Source: SYFY01 sp031385325
GTDB taxonomy: Bacteria > Pseudomonadota > Gammaproteobacteria > Pseudomonadales > Azotimanducaceae
Direction of reading: 5' to 3'
Length of the DNA: 64,000 bases
Assembly: GCA_031385325.1 (NCBI GenBank)
Contig: JANNBJ010000133.1
Coordinates: 44,574-108,573 of the forward strand
The translations under genes were made by a program, and so were the position numbers. The notes under the pieces are model-generated. The model was not told the DNA's origin. It was given only the letters and a program-made list of their open reading frames with translations, and did not search any database. This document shows, in pieces, positions 1 through 9,309 of this stretch (its first letter is position 1; each line of letters opens with the position of its first letter).

Positions 1-99
1 CATCAGGTCAAAAACCTTGACCTGAAAGCCGGCTTTCGAAAGATTCCCGGCCATTGGTCCACCCATGTTCCCCAATCCAACAAACCCTACTGTCGTCAT
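1..99 (-). CDS. mmsB: 3-hydroxyisobutyrate dehydrogenase, N-terminal fragment (cut by window edge)
   Basis: Only the first 33 codons lie in the window; the reading frame runs off base 1. They begin MTTVGFVGLGNMGGPMAGNL, the Rossmann GxGxxG plus the GxMGxxMA signature typical of 3-hydroxyisobutyrate and related beta-hydroxyacid dehydrogenases, which oxidise 3-hydroxyisobutyrate to methylmalonate semialdehyde in valine breakdown. The gene lies 33 bases downstream of a 3-hydroxyisobutyryl-CoA hydrolase gene on the same strand, the preceding pathway step, which favours this substrate over other family members such as tartronate semialdehyde. Confidence 0.8.
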   Translation of the reverse strand, partial: MTTVGFVGLGNMGGPMAGNLSKAGFQVKVFDLM

Positions 100-132
100 A
101 GTCTTCCCCTTGTCTGTCTGATGTCTGTCAAT

Positions 133-1254
133 TCAGCCGAGATCCGCCAATGGATTGCTCAGCCAGGGTGCTTCGAAGTGGCTCGCGACGTAGCTCGCAG
201 GCATTTCGCGCACGGATGCGTGCCGCCACTTGGGTGAATTATCCTTGTCGATCAGAAGCGCCCGTACACCTTCTGCAAAATCCGGATTGGTTGCGCAGTG
301 CGTGGCGATGATCATCTCCATGCGAAAAGCAGACGCAAGGTCCAGTGTCCTGCAACGACGGATCTGCTCGTGGACGACGCCAATGGATGCAGGGCAACCC
401 GATCGAAGTGCTCCGAGACAGCGATCGATCCAGGTTGAACGGCCGGCCAACGCCAGCAACTGATCAACCGTGTCGATTAGAGAATCGCTTACCGTCAGGG
501 AATGCGGAATCGATGCGAGTTCACTGTTGGGCCGTGTCTTGCTCGCGAACGAGTCGATGAACTGCGCGAGCATCGTGTCATCCTTCGATCGATCGCCGGT
601 GAGCGCCAACGTCTTCAATCCGTCGCGCAGGGCGGCCAATGCGGTACTGTCAACCACGGCCGTACCGACACCACAGGCCATCGCGTCAGCCGCATTACAA
701 TGGCTCCCCGTCATGCCGGTGAACACCGCCAGATGCTCTGGCATGTTCCTGAGCAACCAGGTTGTGCCCGCATCCGGGAACAAACCAATCGTGATTTCCG
801 GAATCGCCACTCTCGATTTTTCCGTGAGTACCCGATGCGACGCGGCACTGAGAATACCTAACCCACCACCCATCACGACACCATGGCCAATCACCACCAC
901 TGGTTTGGGAAAGGTGTGCAGCGTGTAATCAAGGCGATACTCACGCTCAAAGAAATCAAAGGGATATCGATCAACCACACTACCGGCGTCGTGATTCCTG
1001 CGCATGGAATGATAGAGCGCCTGGATATCACCACCGGCGCAGAAGGCTCGATCACCGGCGCCGGTAATCAGCACGGCAACGATATCGGCGCGCCCGGCCC
1101 AGCTGTTCACTACAGGTTGCAGCAGGTCAATCATTTCCAGGCTGAGTGAATTCAGCGTGGCCGGGACATTCAATTCGGCATGTCCCAGCCGTCGGCCATT
1201 TGGCAGTGCATATTCTTGGAAGATGACGCTGGTGGTTCCCATGACTCTATCCAT
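133..1254 (-). CDS. 3-hydroxyisobutyryl-CoA hydrolase (enoyl-CoA hydratase/isomerase family)
   Basis: A 373-residue crotonase-fold protein expected to release 3-hydroxyisobutyrate from its CoA ester in valine degradation. The oxyanion-hole strands are at about 65-76 (GAGDRAFCAGGD) and 123-134 (GHGVVMGGGLGI). The IPEITIGLFPDAG block (about 151-163) is the form typical of the hydrolase rather than of ordinary hydratases. The length of about 370 also fits the hydrolase; plain hydratases are near 260. The start chosen overlaps the upstream hydratase gene by 8 bases; Met5 (base 1242) is an alternative. The mmsB-like gene follows, so the three probably form one operon. Confidence 0.82.
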   Translation of the reverse strand: MDRVMGTTSVIFQEYALPNGRRLGHAELNVPATLNSLSLEMIDLLQPVVNSWAGRADIVAVLITGAGDRAFCAGGDIQALYHSMRRNHDAGSVVDRYPFDFFEREYRLDYTLHTFPKPVVVIGHGVVMGGGLGILSAASHRVLTEKSRVAIPEITIGLFPDAGTTWLLRNMPEHLAVFTGMTGSHCNAADAMACGVGTAVVDSTALAALRDGLKTLALTGDRSKDDTMLAQFIDSFASKTRPNSELASIPHSLTVSDSLIDTVDQLLALAGRSTWIDRCLGALRSGCPASIGVVHEQIRRCRTLDLASAFRMEMIIATHCATNPDFAEGVRALLIDKDNSPKWRHASVREMPASYVASHFEAPWLSNPLADLG

Positions 1255-2038
1255 TGATCCAGTTCGGGCTGCGTTTTTCGAGGAAAGCGTTGACGCCTTC
1301 CCGTTGATCTATCGTGTCGAACAAGCCCACAAAAGCGTCGCGCTCATGGGTATAAGAGGATTGGATGTCGCCTTGACGCGCGCGCTGAATGAGATTTTTA
1401 CACGCAGAAACTGCTGGCGGCGCCTGCTTGCTGACGGCTTCGGCCAGCGAAAGTGCACGGCCGAGCGCCTGCCCCTTGTCGACAACTTCCTCGATCAAAC
1501 CGATTCGTTCTGCCGTGGGCGCGTCGACACGTTCACCACACAGGATCATGCGTTTGGCCCAACCCTCACCAACCATCCAGGACAGGTTCTGCGTCCCGCC
1601 ACCACACGGCAACAGACCCACGGTTGCTTCCGGCAACGCCATCTGTGACTGCAATTCAGCGATGCGGATATCACAGGCCAGTGCGCACTCAAGGCCACCA
1701 CCCATGGCATAGCCGTTGATCGCTGCGATGGATACACCCCTGAACCCGGCGAGTGCTTCGAACGCGGCGCCAAAGTGCTCTGCCATGCTGCGCGCAACGC
1801 CTTTATCGCCGTCCGCAAACAACTTGAGGTCTGCACCGGCGGAGAAGAACTTTTCCCCTTGCCCGGTAATCACAATGGCGTACACCTCCTTGTCAGCATT
1901 GGCTTGTCGTATGAGGTCCTTCATGGCGCCGAGACTCTCAGGATCCCAGGTATTGGCCGGGGGATTATTGATGGTGACCAGCAGCGTGTGGCCACGCATT
2001 TCCACACGCAATTTGTCACTGGTTTGTTGAATCATCAT
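1247..2038 (-). CDS. Enoyl-CoA hydratase
   Basis: A 263-residue enoyl-CoA hydratase/isomerase of normal length. It shows the oxyanion segment KFFSAGADLKLF (about 63-74), GYAMGGGLE with Glu117, and PEATVGLLPCGGGTQ with Glu137. Glu117 and Glu137 match the two catalytic glutamates that add water to 2-enoyl-CoA. Within this cluster the substrate could be methacrylyl-CoA from valine, but the sequence alone does not fix it. It overlaps the downstream hydrolase gene by 8 bases, which suggests translational coupling. It lies 57 bases after ung and is co-directional with it. Confidence 0.82.
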   Translation of the reverse strand: MMIQQTSDKLRVEMRGHTLLVTINNPPANTWDPESLGAMKDLIRQANADKEVYAIVITGQGEKFFSAGADLKLFADGDKGVARSMAEHFGAAFEALAGFRGVSIAAINGYAMGGGLECALACDIRIAELQSQMALPEATVGLLPCGGGTQNLSWMVGEGWAKRMILCGERVDAPTAERIGLIEEVVDKGQALGRALSLAEAVSKQAPPAVSACKNLIQRARQGDIQSSYTHERDAFVGLFDTIDQREGVNAFLEKRSPNWING

Positions 2039-2095
2039 CGGGCTCCTAGTCTTGAGTCATTCGTTGAGCACAGGCTCAGCGTCAATATTGAGTGA

Positions 2096-2794
2096 TCAGG
2101 TTAATCCAAACCAGTCGATTGCCGGTTTGTTGTGCGCCTGCAGCCAGGCATTGGCACGGGAAAAGTGACGGCAGCCAAAAAATCCACGATAAGCGGACAG
2201 CGGCGAAGGATGGGGGGCTTCCAGTACACAGTGACGCCGACGATCAACCATAGCCCCCTTCTTCTGCGCGTAACTACCCCACAGCATGAACACCAGTCCA
2301 TCACGGTCATTGGCCAGTGCAGAGACGACGCGATCCGTAAACTGCTCCCAGCCTTGACCTTGATGGGACGCGGCGCGGCCGTGTTCCACCGTCAGCACGG
2401 CATTGAGCAGCAATACCCCTTGTCGCGCCCAAGCCTCCAGACAGCCGCGATTTTTCGGCATCAATCGCTCGGCACCACCGAGATCGGCGTCGATCTCCTG
2501 GAAAATGTTCAGCAACGACGGCGGCAGCGGGACACCATCAGGAACGGAAAAACATAACCCGTGCGCCTGTCCCGCACCGTGATAAGGATCCTGGCCGATG
2601 ATGACCACTCTCACCTGATCAAATCGGCACAGATTGAGGGCTGCAAAAATCTCTTTCCCTTTTGGGTAGACCGATTTGTGCGCCTGCTTCTGTGCCAGCA
2701 AGAACGCACGCAGGTTCTGCATGTACGGTGCTTCGAATTCATCACCCAGCACTGCCAGCCAGGAGGGATCAAGCTGCACGTTTCCTGCGACCAT
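2096..2794 (-). CDS. ung: Uracil-DNA glycosylase
   Basis: A 232-residue family-1 uracil-DNA glycosylase, close to the 229 residues of E. coli Ung. It removes uracil from DNA at the start of base-excision repair. The water-activating motif GQDPYHG is at about 67-73 (Asp69 catalytic, Tyr71 blocking thymine). The DNA-intercalation loop HPSPLS is at about 195-200 (His195 catalytic). The ATG lies 4 bases after the lysS stop, so it is probably co-transcribed with lysS. Confidence 0.96.
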   Translation of the reverse strand: MVAGNVQLDPSWLAVLGDEFEAPYMQNLRAFLLAQKQAHKSVYPKGKEIFAALNLCRFDQVRVVIIGQDPYHGAGQAHGLCFSVPDGVPLPPSLLNIFQEIDADLGGAERLMPKNRGCLEAWARQGVLLLNAVLTVEHGRAASHQGQGWEQFTDRVVSALANDRDGLVFMLWGSYAQKKGAMVDRRRHCVLEAPHPSPLSAYRGFFGCRHFSRANAWLQAHNKPAIDWFGLT

Positions 2795-2798
2795 GGCG

Positions 2799-4289
2799 TC
2801 AGATCGGACGCATCAGAGGAAACAGGATGACGTCACGGATGCTTGCCGAACCGGTGAGCAGCATGGCCAGACGATCAATGCCGATGCCTTCACCCGCCGT
2901 CGGTGGCAATCCGAACTCAAGTGCATCGATATAATCCTGATCGAAGTGCATCGCCTCCAGATCACCAGCGTCCTTGGCCGCCGCCTGCTGCGCAAACCGG
3001 GCCGTCTGATCAATCGGATCGTTCAGTTCCGAAAATCCATTGGCGTATTCACGTCCGAGGATGAACAGTTCGAATCGGTCGGTGACCGCCGGGTTGACAT
3101 CATTGCGGCGCGCCAACGGTGAGATCTCGGCGGGATACTCGGTGATGAAGGTCGGCTGCATGAGCTTGTCTTCGACGCGCGCCTCGAACAGTTCAGACTG
3201 CAAGCGGCCAAGTCCCCAGCCTCGGCCCGTTTCGATGCCCATTCGACTCATCGTTGCGGCCAGCAAGCCCGAATCCTGCGTTACCTCTGCGGAAACATTG
3301 GCGTGTTCCACCAGCGACTGCGCCATGGTCAGGCGAATGAACGGTTGACCGAAGTCGAGCGCCTTGCCCTGGAACTCGATGGTCGTCGTCCCGCACAATT
3401 CAGTGACAAGCCAGCGCAACAGTTCCTCGGTCAGCGCTATCAGATCGTTGTAATCCGCATAGGCCTGATAAAACTCGAGCATCGTGAACTCAGGATTGTG
3501 TCGGGTCGACAATCCCTCATTGCGAAAATTCCGGTTCATCTCGAACACACGCTCGAATCCGCCTACCACCAATCGCTTCAGATACAACTCTGGCGCAATA
3601 CGCATGTACAGCGGCATATCGAGTGCGTTGTGATGTGTCGAAAATGGGCGCGCAGTCGCTCCGCCCGGAATTGGATGCATCATCGGCGTCTCGACTTCCA
3701 TGAAACTGCGGGACGTGAAGAACTCCCGCAACATGCGCACCAGTTCAGAACGCACTGCAAACACACGCCGCGTTTCTTCATTCATGATGAGATCGAGATA
3801 GCGTCGTCGATAGCGGGTTTCGGTGTCAGTCAGGCCGTGGAACTTTTCCGGCAGTGGTCGAAGTGTCTTGTTCAGCAATCTGATATCGGTCGCCTCAACG
3901 GTCACCTCGCCCTTGTTGGTTCGCATGAGCGTGCCACTCACACCAACGATGTCTCCAATATCCCACCACTCACGAAAGGCCTCATACGCGTCACCGAGAC
4001 CATCTTGCGTGATGTAACACTGTATGCGGCCGCTGACATCTTCGAGGGTGATGAAACTGGCCTTGCCCATGACCCGGCGCAGCATCAGACGACCGCAGAC
4101 CCGTGTCGTCATTCCCAGTTCCGCCAACGCTGCCTTGTCTTTTCCTTCAGCGAGTTGATGCAGCGATGCAGCGGTTGCTTCGCGGCGGAAGTCATTCGGA
4201 TAGACCTTGGCTGCAGCCAGCCAGGCATCGCGCTTGGTGCGGCGCACTTCCTGAACGTCGTGATGTTCCTGCTGATTGTCGTCGCTCAC
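2799..4289 (-). CDS. lysS: Lysyl-tRNA synthetase, class II
   Basis: A 496-residue class II lysyl-tRNA synthetase (E. coli LysS is 505). It has an N-terminal OB-fold anticodon-binding domain (about 55-150). The catalytic domain holds motif 2 around FEMNRNFRNEG and motif 3 near the C-terminus (GEGIGIDRLAMLLTGS). It charges tRNA-Lys using ATP. It follows prfB by 40 bases, the conserved prfB-lysS order of Gammaproteobacteria, and is followed 4 bases later by ung. Confidence 0.97.
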   Translation of the reverse strand: MSDDNQQEHHDVQEVRRTKRDAWLAAAKVYPNDFRREATAASLHQLAEGKDKAALAELGMTTRVCGRLMLRRVMGKASFITLEDVSGRIQCYITQDGLGDAYEAFREWWDIGDIVGVSGTLMRTNKGEVTVEATDIRLLNKTLRPLPEKFHGLTDTETRYRRRYLDLIMNEETRRVFAVRSELVRMLREFFTSRSFMEVETPMMHPIPGGATARPFSTHHNALDMPLYMRIAPELYLKRLVVGGFERVFEMNRNFRNEGLSTRHNPEFTMLEFYQAYADYNDLIALTEELLRWLVTELCGTTTIEFQGKALDFGQPFIRLTMAQSLVEHANVSAEVTQDSGLLAATMSRMGIETGRGWGLGRLQSELFEARVEDKLMQPTFITEYPAEISPLARRNDVNPAVTDRFELFILGREYANGFSELNDPIDQTARFAQQAAAKDAGDLEAMHFDQDYIDALEFGLPPTAGEGIGIDRLAMLLTGSASIRDVILFPLMRPI

Positions 4290-4329
4290 GTTTAACCCTG
4301 CGTTGTTTACCTGGATTGCTGACCGAGGC

Positions 4330-5428
4330 TTACAATCCTGCTTTGAGACTGGCTTCGATCAGATCATCGATGTCACCGTCCAGCACATTGCCAGGATCAC
4401 TGCGCTCGATGTTGGTGCGCAGATCCTTAACTCGTGATTGATCGAGAACGTAGGATCGGATCTGACTGCCCCAGCCGATGTCGGCCTTGGAATCTTCCAG
4501 CGCCTGCTGTCCCGCTTTTTGTTCCTGCAACGCCAACTCATAGAGTTTGGCCCGCAACTGCTTGATGGCCTTGTCGCGGTTCTGGTGTTGCGATCGCTCC
4601 GTCTGGCACTGTACCACGGTATTTGTAGGCAGATGGGTCAGCCGAATTGCCGAGTCGGTCTTGTTGACATGCTGTCCTCCGGCACCACTGGCACGGTACG
4701 TGTCGACTCGCACGTCACCCATGTTCAGGTCGATCTTGATGTCATCATCAATCTCCGGTGACACAAACACCGAAGCAAAAGAGGTGTGTCGACGGTTGCC
4801 TGAATCGAACGGTGATTTTCGAACAAGCCGGTGCACACCGGTTTCGGTACGCAGCCAACCGTAGGCGTATTCACCAGTAAGATGCACGCTGGCGCCTTTG
4901 ATGCCTGCCACATCGCCGGGCGAAACTTCCGTGACTTCGGCGCCGAACCCGCGCTTTTCTGCCCACTTGAGATACATGCGCAACAGCATTTCCGCCCAGT
5001 CCTGGGCTTCGGTTCCACCGCTGCCTGCCTGAATTTCAAGATATGCCGAATGATCATCCATCTCGCCAGAAAACATGCGGCGAAACTCAAGATCCGCCAG
5101 CGACGATTCAACTGCATTCAGCTCGGCATCAACTTCATCGATGGACGCTGCATCACCCTCCTCCGCAGCAAGCTCTGAAAGTTCTGACAGATCAGTGAGT
5201 GTCTGATGCAGTGTCTTCAGAACATTGACGATTCGTTCGAGACTGGACCGTTCACGACCCAGCGCCTGAGCACGCTCCTGGTCGTTCCAGACTTCCGGAT
5301 CAGCAAGTTCGCGTTCTACTTCCTCGAAACGTTCTTCTTTGCCGGCGTAGTCAAAGATACCCCCGAAGCGTGACATCGCGCTGAGACAAGTCCTTGAGGC
5401 GTTCACGAACGGAAGTAATTTCGGTCAT
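4330..5428 (-). CDS. prfB: Peptide chain release factor 2 with programmed +1 frameshift
   Basis: RF2 recognises UGA and UAA stop codons and releases the peptide. Translation starts at the ATG at base 5428 and reads 25 codons (MTEITSVRERLKDLS...LRGYL). It then meets an in-frame TGA as codon 26 (bases 5353-5351). A +1 shift gives Asp and continues as DYAGKEERFEEV, for 365 residues in all, the E. coli RF2 length. The SPF stop-recognition tripeptide lies in RKSPFDSG and the GGQ peptidyl-hydrolysis motif in SGAGGQHVNK. A zero-frame start near 5406 would give an N-terminus unlike RF2 and is rejected. The gene lies 32 bases after recJ and before lysS. Confidence 0.96.
5350..5365 (-). promoter_or_regulatory. 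Programmed +1 frameshift site of prfB
   Basis: The minus strand reads CGGGGGTATCTTTGAC. This is an internal Shine-Dalgarno-like GGGGG, a 3-base spacer, the slippery CTT codon, the TGA stop and a following C. It differs from the E. coli RF2 site by one base (C for A at its first position). Low RF2 makes ribosomes pause at the poorly terminating UGA-C and shift +1, which autoregulates RF2. The site is at codons 25-26, the conserved place. Confidence 0.95.
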
Positions 5429-5460
5429 AGGGATATCAGGTGCAGGAAAGGCGCGAGAGT

Positions 5461-7221
5461 TTATGTGAGTGCGCGCAGATGCTCCACTACGAGCTGAATG
5501 GTCGGGGCATCACCAAAGTCATTTCGCACCAGTCGAAAGGTCGCATGGACTGACGTGGACACACCCGTGGTGAGCGGTTCCTGACTGAATGCAATGGCAT
5601 CAATCAGGCGTCGTCGACCGTTTTGGGTTCCCATCAAGGCCAGCGTCATCTTCAGATGCGTGGCGCCGACCACGCGCTGACTGACCAGTTCGAACTCGCC
5701 TTCAAAGAGCGGTTCGGGAAATCCCTGGCCCCACGGGCCTCCCTGGGCTATCGCCAGCGCCGTTTCCATTGAAAACTCATCATTCGAGAGATGACCATCG
5801 GTATAAACGATCGCGTCCCGAGCCTCGTCCGGCAATCGCTCACGCACCTTGCGATCGAAGATCGTCGCGAACCGCTTGAAGTGAATACGTTTGAGGGACA
5901 GCCCGGCGGCCATCGCGTGTCCACCAAATCGTGGTAACAGTCCCGGATACGCCGTGGCAATTTCATCCAGCAGGTCGCGAACGTGCAGCCCGGGAACCGA
6001 TCGTGCGGATCCCTTCAGTTCATCCGGTGCGGTGGCACCTGATTCGGCAAAGGCGATTACCGGCCGATGCAGTCGTTCCTTGAGGCGACCGGCAACGATG
6101 CCAACGACACCTTGATGCCACGAAGGGTCATACAGGCAGATGCCGTCACGTTGATCACCACTGAATTGCTGATTCGCAAGAATCAACTCCGCATCGGCCA
6201 CCATCACCTGTTCGAGTTCCCGACGTGCGCGATTGAGCTGATCCAGGGCAATGGCAAGATTGCGCGCCTGCGCCAGATCGTCTGACAGCAGACACCGAAT
6301 GCCGATGGTCATGTCGTCCAGACGTCCAGCCGCATTCAGACGCGGGCCTACCGCAAAACCAAGGTCAGACGCCGACAGGTGTGCCGGATCACGCTTGGCA
6401 ACCTGCAGCAACGCGCTGATACCCGGACGCGTTCGCCCGGCGCGCATCCGCGCCAAGCCCTGATGCACCAGAATCCGGTTGTTGTGATCGAGCGGAACCA
6501 CATCAGCAACGGTACCCAGCGCAACCAGATCAAGATAGTCAGCCATATTGGGGACCGGGATTGCTTGCGCCTGAAACCAGCCGGTCTCGACCAGTGCACT
6601 GCGCAATCGCGACAGCACATAGAAAATGACGCCGACACCTGCGAGTGAGCGACTGGCAAACGTTGCATGAGGTAACACGGGGTTGACGATGGCCAGGGCT
6701 GCTGGCAGCTGGGCGCCTGGCAGGTGGTGATCCGTGATGATGACGTCAATCCCGTATTCACGGGCTCGCTCTACCCCGGCGACGCTGGAAACACCATTAT
6801 CAACGGTGACGATGAGCTCCGGCTTGGTGGTGGCTGCCAGATCAACAATTTCCGGCGACAGTCCGTAGCCGTACGCAAATCGATTGGGGACGACGAAGTC
6901 CACTTGTTGGGCACCAAATGCCTTGAGCGCAGACACACCGAGCGCAACTGAAGTTGCACCATCCGCGTCAAAATCACCAACAAAAAGAATCCGTTCCTGA
7001 TCGTTGATCGCACGCTGCAGTCGTTCCACTGCCAGTTGCAGATCGGGCAAACCATCCGGTGGTAACAACCGTTTCAGATCAAGATCGAGCTGACGTCTGG
7101 ATTCAATCTGTCGGGCGCCGTACACACGGGCCAGCACCGGTGGCAGCCCAGCCAGTTCACCTTTGACAAGCCGACGAACAAATCGTGGCGCCTGGGAACC
7201 GGTGGGCTCGTCTGTCATCAC
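5461..7221 (-). CDS. recJ: Single-stranded-DNA-specific 5'-3' exonuclease RecJ
   Basis: A 586-residue DHH-family exonuclease (E. coli RecJ is 577) acting in recombination and mismatch repair. Metal-binding motifs are visible in order: DFDADG (83-88), DNG (141-143) and DHH (164-166). The DHHA1 region includes RFGGHAMAAG, and a C-terminal OB-like domain follows. The ATG overlaps the stop of hom by 4 bases (ATGA). The recJ-prfB-lysS order is conserved in Gammaproteobacteria. Confidence 0.95.
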   Translation of the reverse strand: MMTDEPTGSQAPRFVRRLVKGELAGLPPVLARVYGARQIESRRQLDLDLKRLLPPDGLPDLQLAVERLQRAINDQERILFVGDFDADGATSVALGVSALKAFGAQQVDFVVPNRFAYGYGLSPEIVDLAATTKPELIVTVDNGVSSVAGVERAREYGIDVIITDHHLPGAQLPAALAIVNPVLPHATFASRSLAGVGVIFYVLSRLRSALVETGWFQAQAIPVPNMADYLDLVALGTVADVVPLDHNNRILVHQGLARMRAGRTRPGISALLQVAKRDPAHLSASDLGFAVGPRLNAAGRLDDMTIGIRCLLSDDLAQARNLAIALDQLNRARRELEQVMVADAELILANQQFSGDQRDGICLYDPSWHQGVVGIVAGRLKERLHRPVIAFAESGATAPDELKGSARSVPGLHVRDLLDEIATAYPGLLPRFGGHAMAAGLSLKRIHFKRFATIFDRKVRERLPDEARDAIVYTDGHLSNDEFSMETALAIAQGGPWGQGFPEPLFEGEFELVSQRVVGATHLKMTLALMGTQNGRRRLIDAIAFSQEPLTTGVSTSVHATFRLVRNDFGDAPTIQLVVEHLRALT

Positions 7222-8507
7222 GTGTCGAAATGCTCGACCCGGATACGCCGGATGTCTCCCACCACAGCTGACAATGCCTGCAGCGCCGCGACGGCCCGGT
7301 TCATCGTATCCTCAGGCACCGGTTGCGTAACAACAACGATCGGCACCTTGCGGTCCGCTATCGCTCGTTCACGCTGAATTGCGCCTTCTATCGAAATGCC
7401 GTGTTCACTCAGGATGGTCGCGATCCGCGCAAAAACACCGGGCTGATCAACAACGGGTATGCGTAAGTAGGCAGCAGTGCTCACATGGTCCATGGGCACA
7501 CGGGCAATCGTCGTGGTGGCTTTGGAGAAGCGACTTGGAGACTCGCCACGCGCAATGGCAATAAGGTCTGCCAGCACGGCACTGGCGGTGGCTCGGCCAC
7601 CTGCTCCGGGGCCGCAGAACAGCAGACTGTTGACCGCGTTACCACGAACTTCTACAGCGTTCATGACACCCGCAACACTGGCAAGCATGACGTCCTGGGG
7701 GACCAGAGTCGGATGTACCCGAGCTTCAATACCGCCTGCCGAACGACGAGCGATACCCAACAGCTTGATCCGATAACCGAGCTCTCGTGCATACGTGATG
7801 TCATCGACAGTGACATCGGTGATGCCTTCGGTGAAGACCGCCTCCCTATCAAATGGCACGCCGAAGGCCAGCGCTGCAAGGATGGTCAGTTTGTGGGCCG
7901 CATCGATTCCGCCCACATCAAAAAGCGGGTCAGCTTCGGCGTATCCCAGCGCTTGCGCCTTGGCCAGTGCAGACTCGAACGATTCACCAAGGTCACTCAT
8001 GGCACTGAGGATGTAGTTGCAGGTGCCGTTGATGATGCCTGCCACACAATGCAGATCACTCGATGCCGTGGCTCGAGTCAGCGCAGAGATGATGGGAATA
8101 CCGCCGGCGACGGAGGCCTCGATTCCCAACGGGACGCGAGATTGTTCTGCAAGGTCAAAGAGGCGATTTCCATGACCTGCAAGAATCGCCTTGTTAGCCG
8201 TGACGGTCGCGCGTCCTGCTGCAAGTGATTGCGAAACCAGCTCCAGCGCAAGCCCCTCTCCACCCATCAACTCGACAACGACATCCACATCATTGCGCAC
8301 GGCGAGAGAAAGCACGTCGGTGGTGAACTGCGCACCTAGCAGATCGACATCGCGACGGCTCCGACTGGCGATGACAGCAACTTCGATTGGACGACCGGCC
8401 CTGTCAGCCATCAGCGCGCCGTTTTCGCGGAGCAGTTCGAGAACGCCCTGGGCAACATTGCCAAGCCCGGCAATGCCAATGCGCAATGGTTTCGGTGCGA
8501 TTTCCAT
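7218..8507 (-). CDS. hom: Homoserine dehydrogenase
   Basis: A 429-residue monofunctional homoserine dehydrogenase that reduces aspartate semialdehyde to homoserine for threonine and methionine synthesis. It has an N-terminal Rossmann domain (GIAGLGNVAQG, about 11-21) and a catalytic core with GIINGTCNYIL and the EADPLFDVGGIDAAHK segment. A C-terminal ACT domain from about 350 (PVVDQPGVFARIATILSEHG) is the usual site of threonine feedback. It lies between dsbC (4 bases away) and recJ (overlap), as hom does in Pseudomonas, but no thrC follows. Confidence 0.95.
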   Translation of the reverse strand: MEIAPKPLRIGIAGLGNVAQGVLELLRENGALMADRAGRPIEVAVIASRSRRDVDLLGAQFTTDVLSLAVRNDVDVVVELMGGEGLALELVSQSLAAGRATVTANKAILAGHGNRLFDLAEQSRVPLGIEASVAGGIPIISALTRATASSDLHCVAGIINGTCNYILSAMSDLGESFESALAKAQALGYAEADPLFDVGGIDAAHKLTILAALAFGVPFDREAVFTEGITDVTVDDITYARELGYRIKLLGIARRSAGGIEARVHPTLVPQDVMLASVAGVMNAVEVRGNAVNSLLFCGPGAGGRATASAVLADLIAIARGESPSRFSKATTTIARVPMDHVSTAAYLRIPVVDQPGVFARIATILSEHGISIEGAIQRERAIADRKVPIVVVTQPVPEDTMNRAVAALQALSAVVGDIRRIRVEHFDT

Positions 8508-8511
8508 GCCG

Positions 8512-9255
8512 TTACTTCAGCCCGAGCGCCAGTGCGAGTTCCTTCGCGGGCAAGTAGCCGGGCAGGAGTTCTCCGTTCTGCGTGATGATCGCCGGAGTAC
8601 CCGTGACCCCAACGAGTTGACCAAGCTTGTACTGATCCGCAACCGGGTTCGCACACGTCCTGGCGGCCACAGGTTGACCTGCCTTCAGCCGCGTCAAGGC
8701 AGTCTGCCGGTCATCCGCACACCACGCGGAAACCAGCTTCTTGTAGGCCTCAGAGCCCACACCCTCTCGCGGGTAAGCGAGATATCGGACTTCAATACCA
8801 AGTTCGTTGATCGCCGGCATTTCCAGATGGAGCTTCCGGCAGTAGCCACAATCCACATCGGTAAATACAAAAATGGCCTGACGCACCGGCTTCTTCGGTG
8901 AGAACACCACCATCTCTTCGATCGGGATTTTCGCCATCTGCGCCATCCGCTTGCTGTTGCGGAAGGAGTCGGTGAGGTTGGTCAGTGTTGAATCCATCGC
9001 CCACAGATCTCCTGCGAACAGATGTCGACCATCCTCAGTCACGTACAAAAATGTTCCGCCTTCAAGCTCGATACCCTGGATTCCAGCCACCGGTGTCGGG
9101 TGAACCATGACTATGGGCAGATCTGGTCGTAGCACTTTGAGTCGTGTGACCAACGGGTTCTCGGGCGTCGCTGCGGCCAGCACACTATTGAACAGTACCA
9201 AGGAAAGCGCGAGAACAACGGCTGCCGTGCGCTTGATGCTTCTGAACTGTTTCAT
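8512..9255 (-). CDS. dsbC: Periplasmic thiol:disulfide interchange protein DsbC
   Basis: A 247-residue disulfide isomerase precursor. It has an N-terminal signal peptide (basic start, hydrophobic AAVVLALSLVLF, probable cleavage after LAA near 29), a dimerisation domain (about 31-100) and a thioredoxin-fold catalytic domain. The active site is CGYC (136-139) and the cis-proline loop is GTPAI. Two further cysteines (SAWCADD and RTCANP) match the structural disulfide of E. coli DsbC. The xerD-dsbC order is conserved. Confidence 0.94.
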   Translation of the reverse strand: MKQFRSIKRTAAVVLALSLVLFNSVLAAATPENPLVTRLKVLRPDLPIVMVHPTPVAGIQGIELEGGTFLYVTEDGRHLFAGDLWAMDSTLTNLTDSFRNSKRMAQMAKIPIEEMVVFSPKKPVRQAIFVFTDVDCGYCRKLHLEMPAINELGIEVRYLAYPREGVGSEAYKKLVSAWCADDRQTALTRLKAGQPVAARTCANPVADQYKLGQLVGVTGTPAIITQNGELLPGYLPAKELALALGLK

Positions 9256-9309
9256 TGACTACTTCCTTGAGTTTGCACCGGAACCGCGACCTCTTGCCTC
9301 TTCAGATGT

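Noticed and set aside
5406..5428. prfB treated as a pseudogene or as starting near 5406
   Set aside because: The in-frame TGA sits in the canonical RF2 frameshift context and the shifted product is 365 residues, so the gene is intact.
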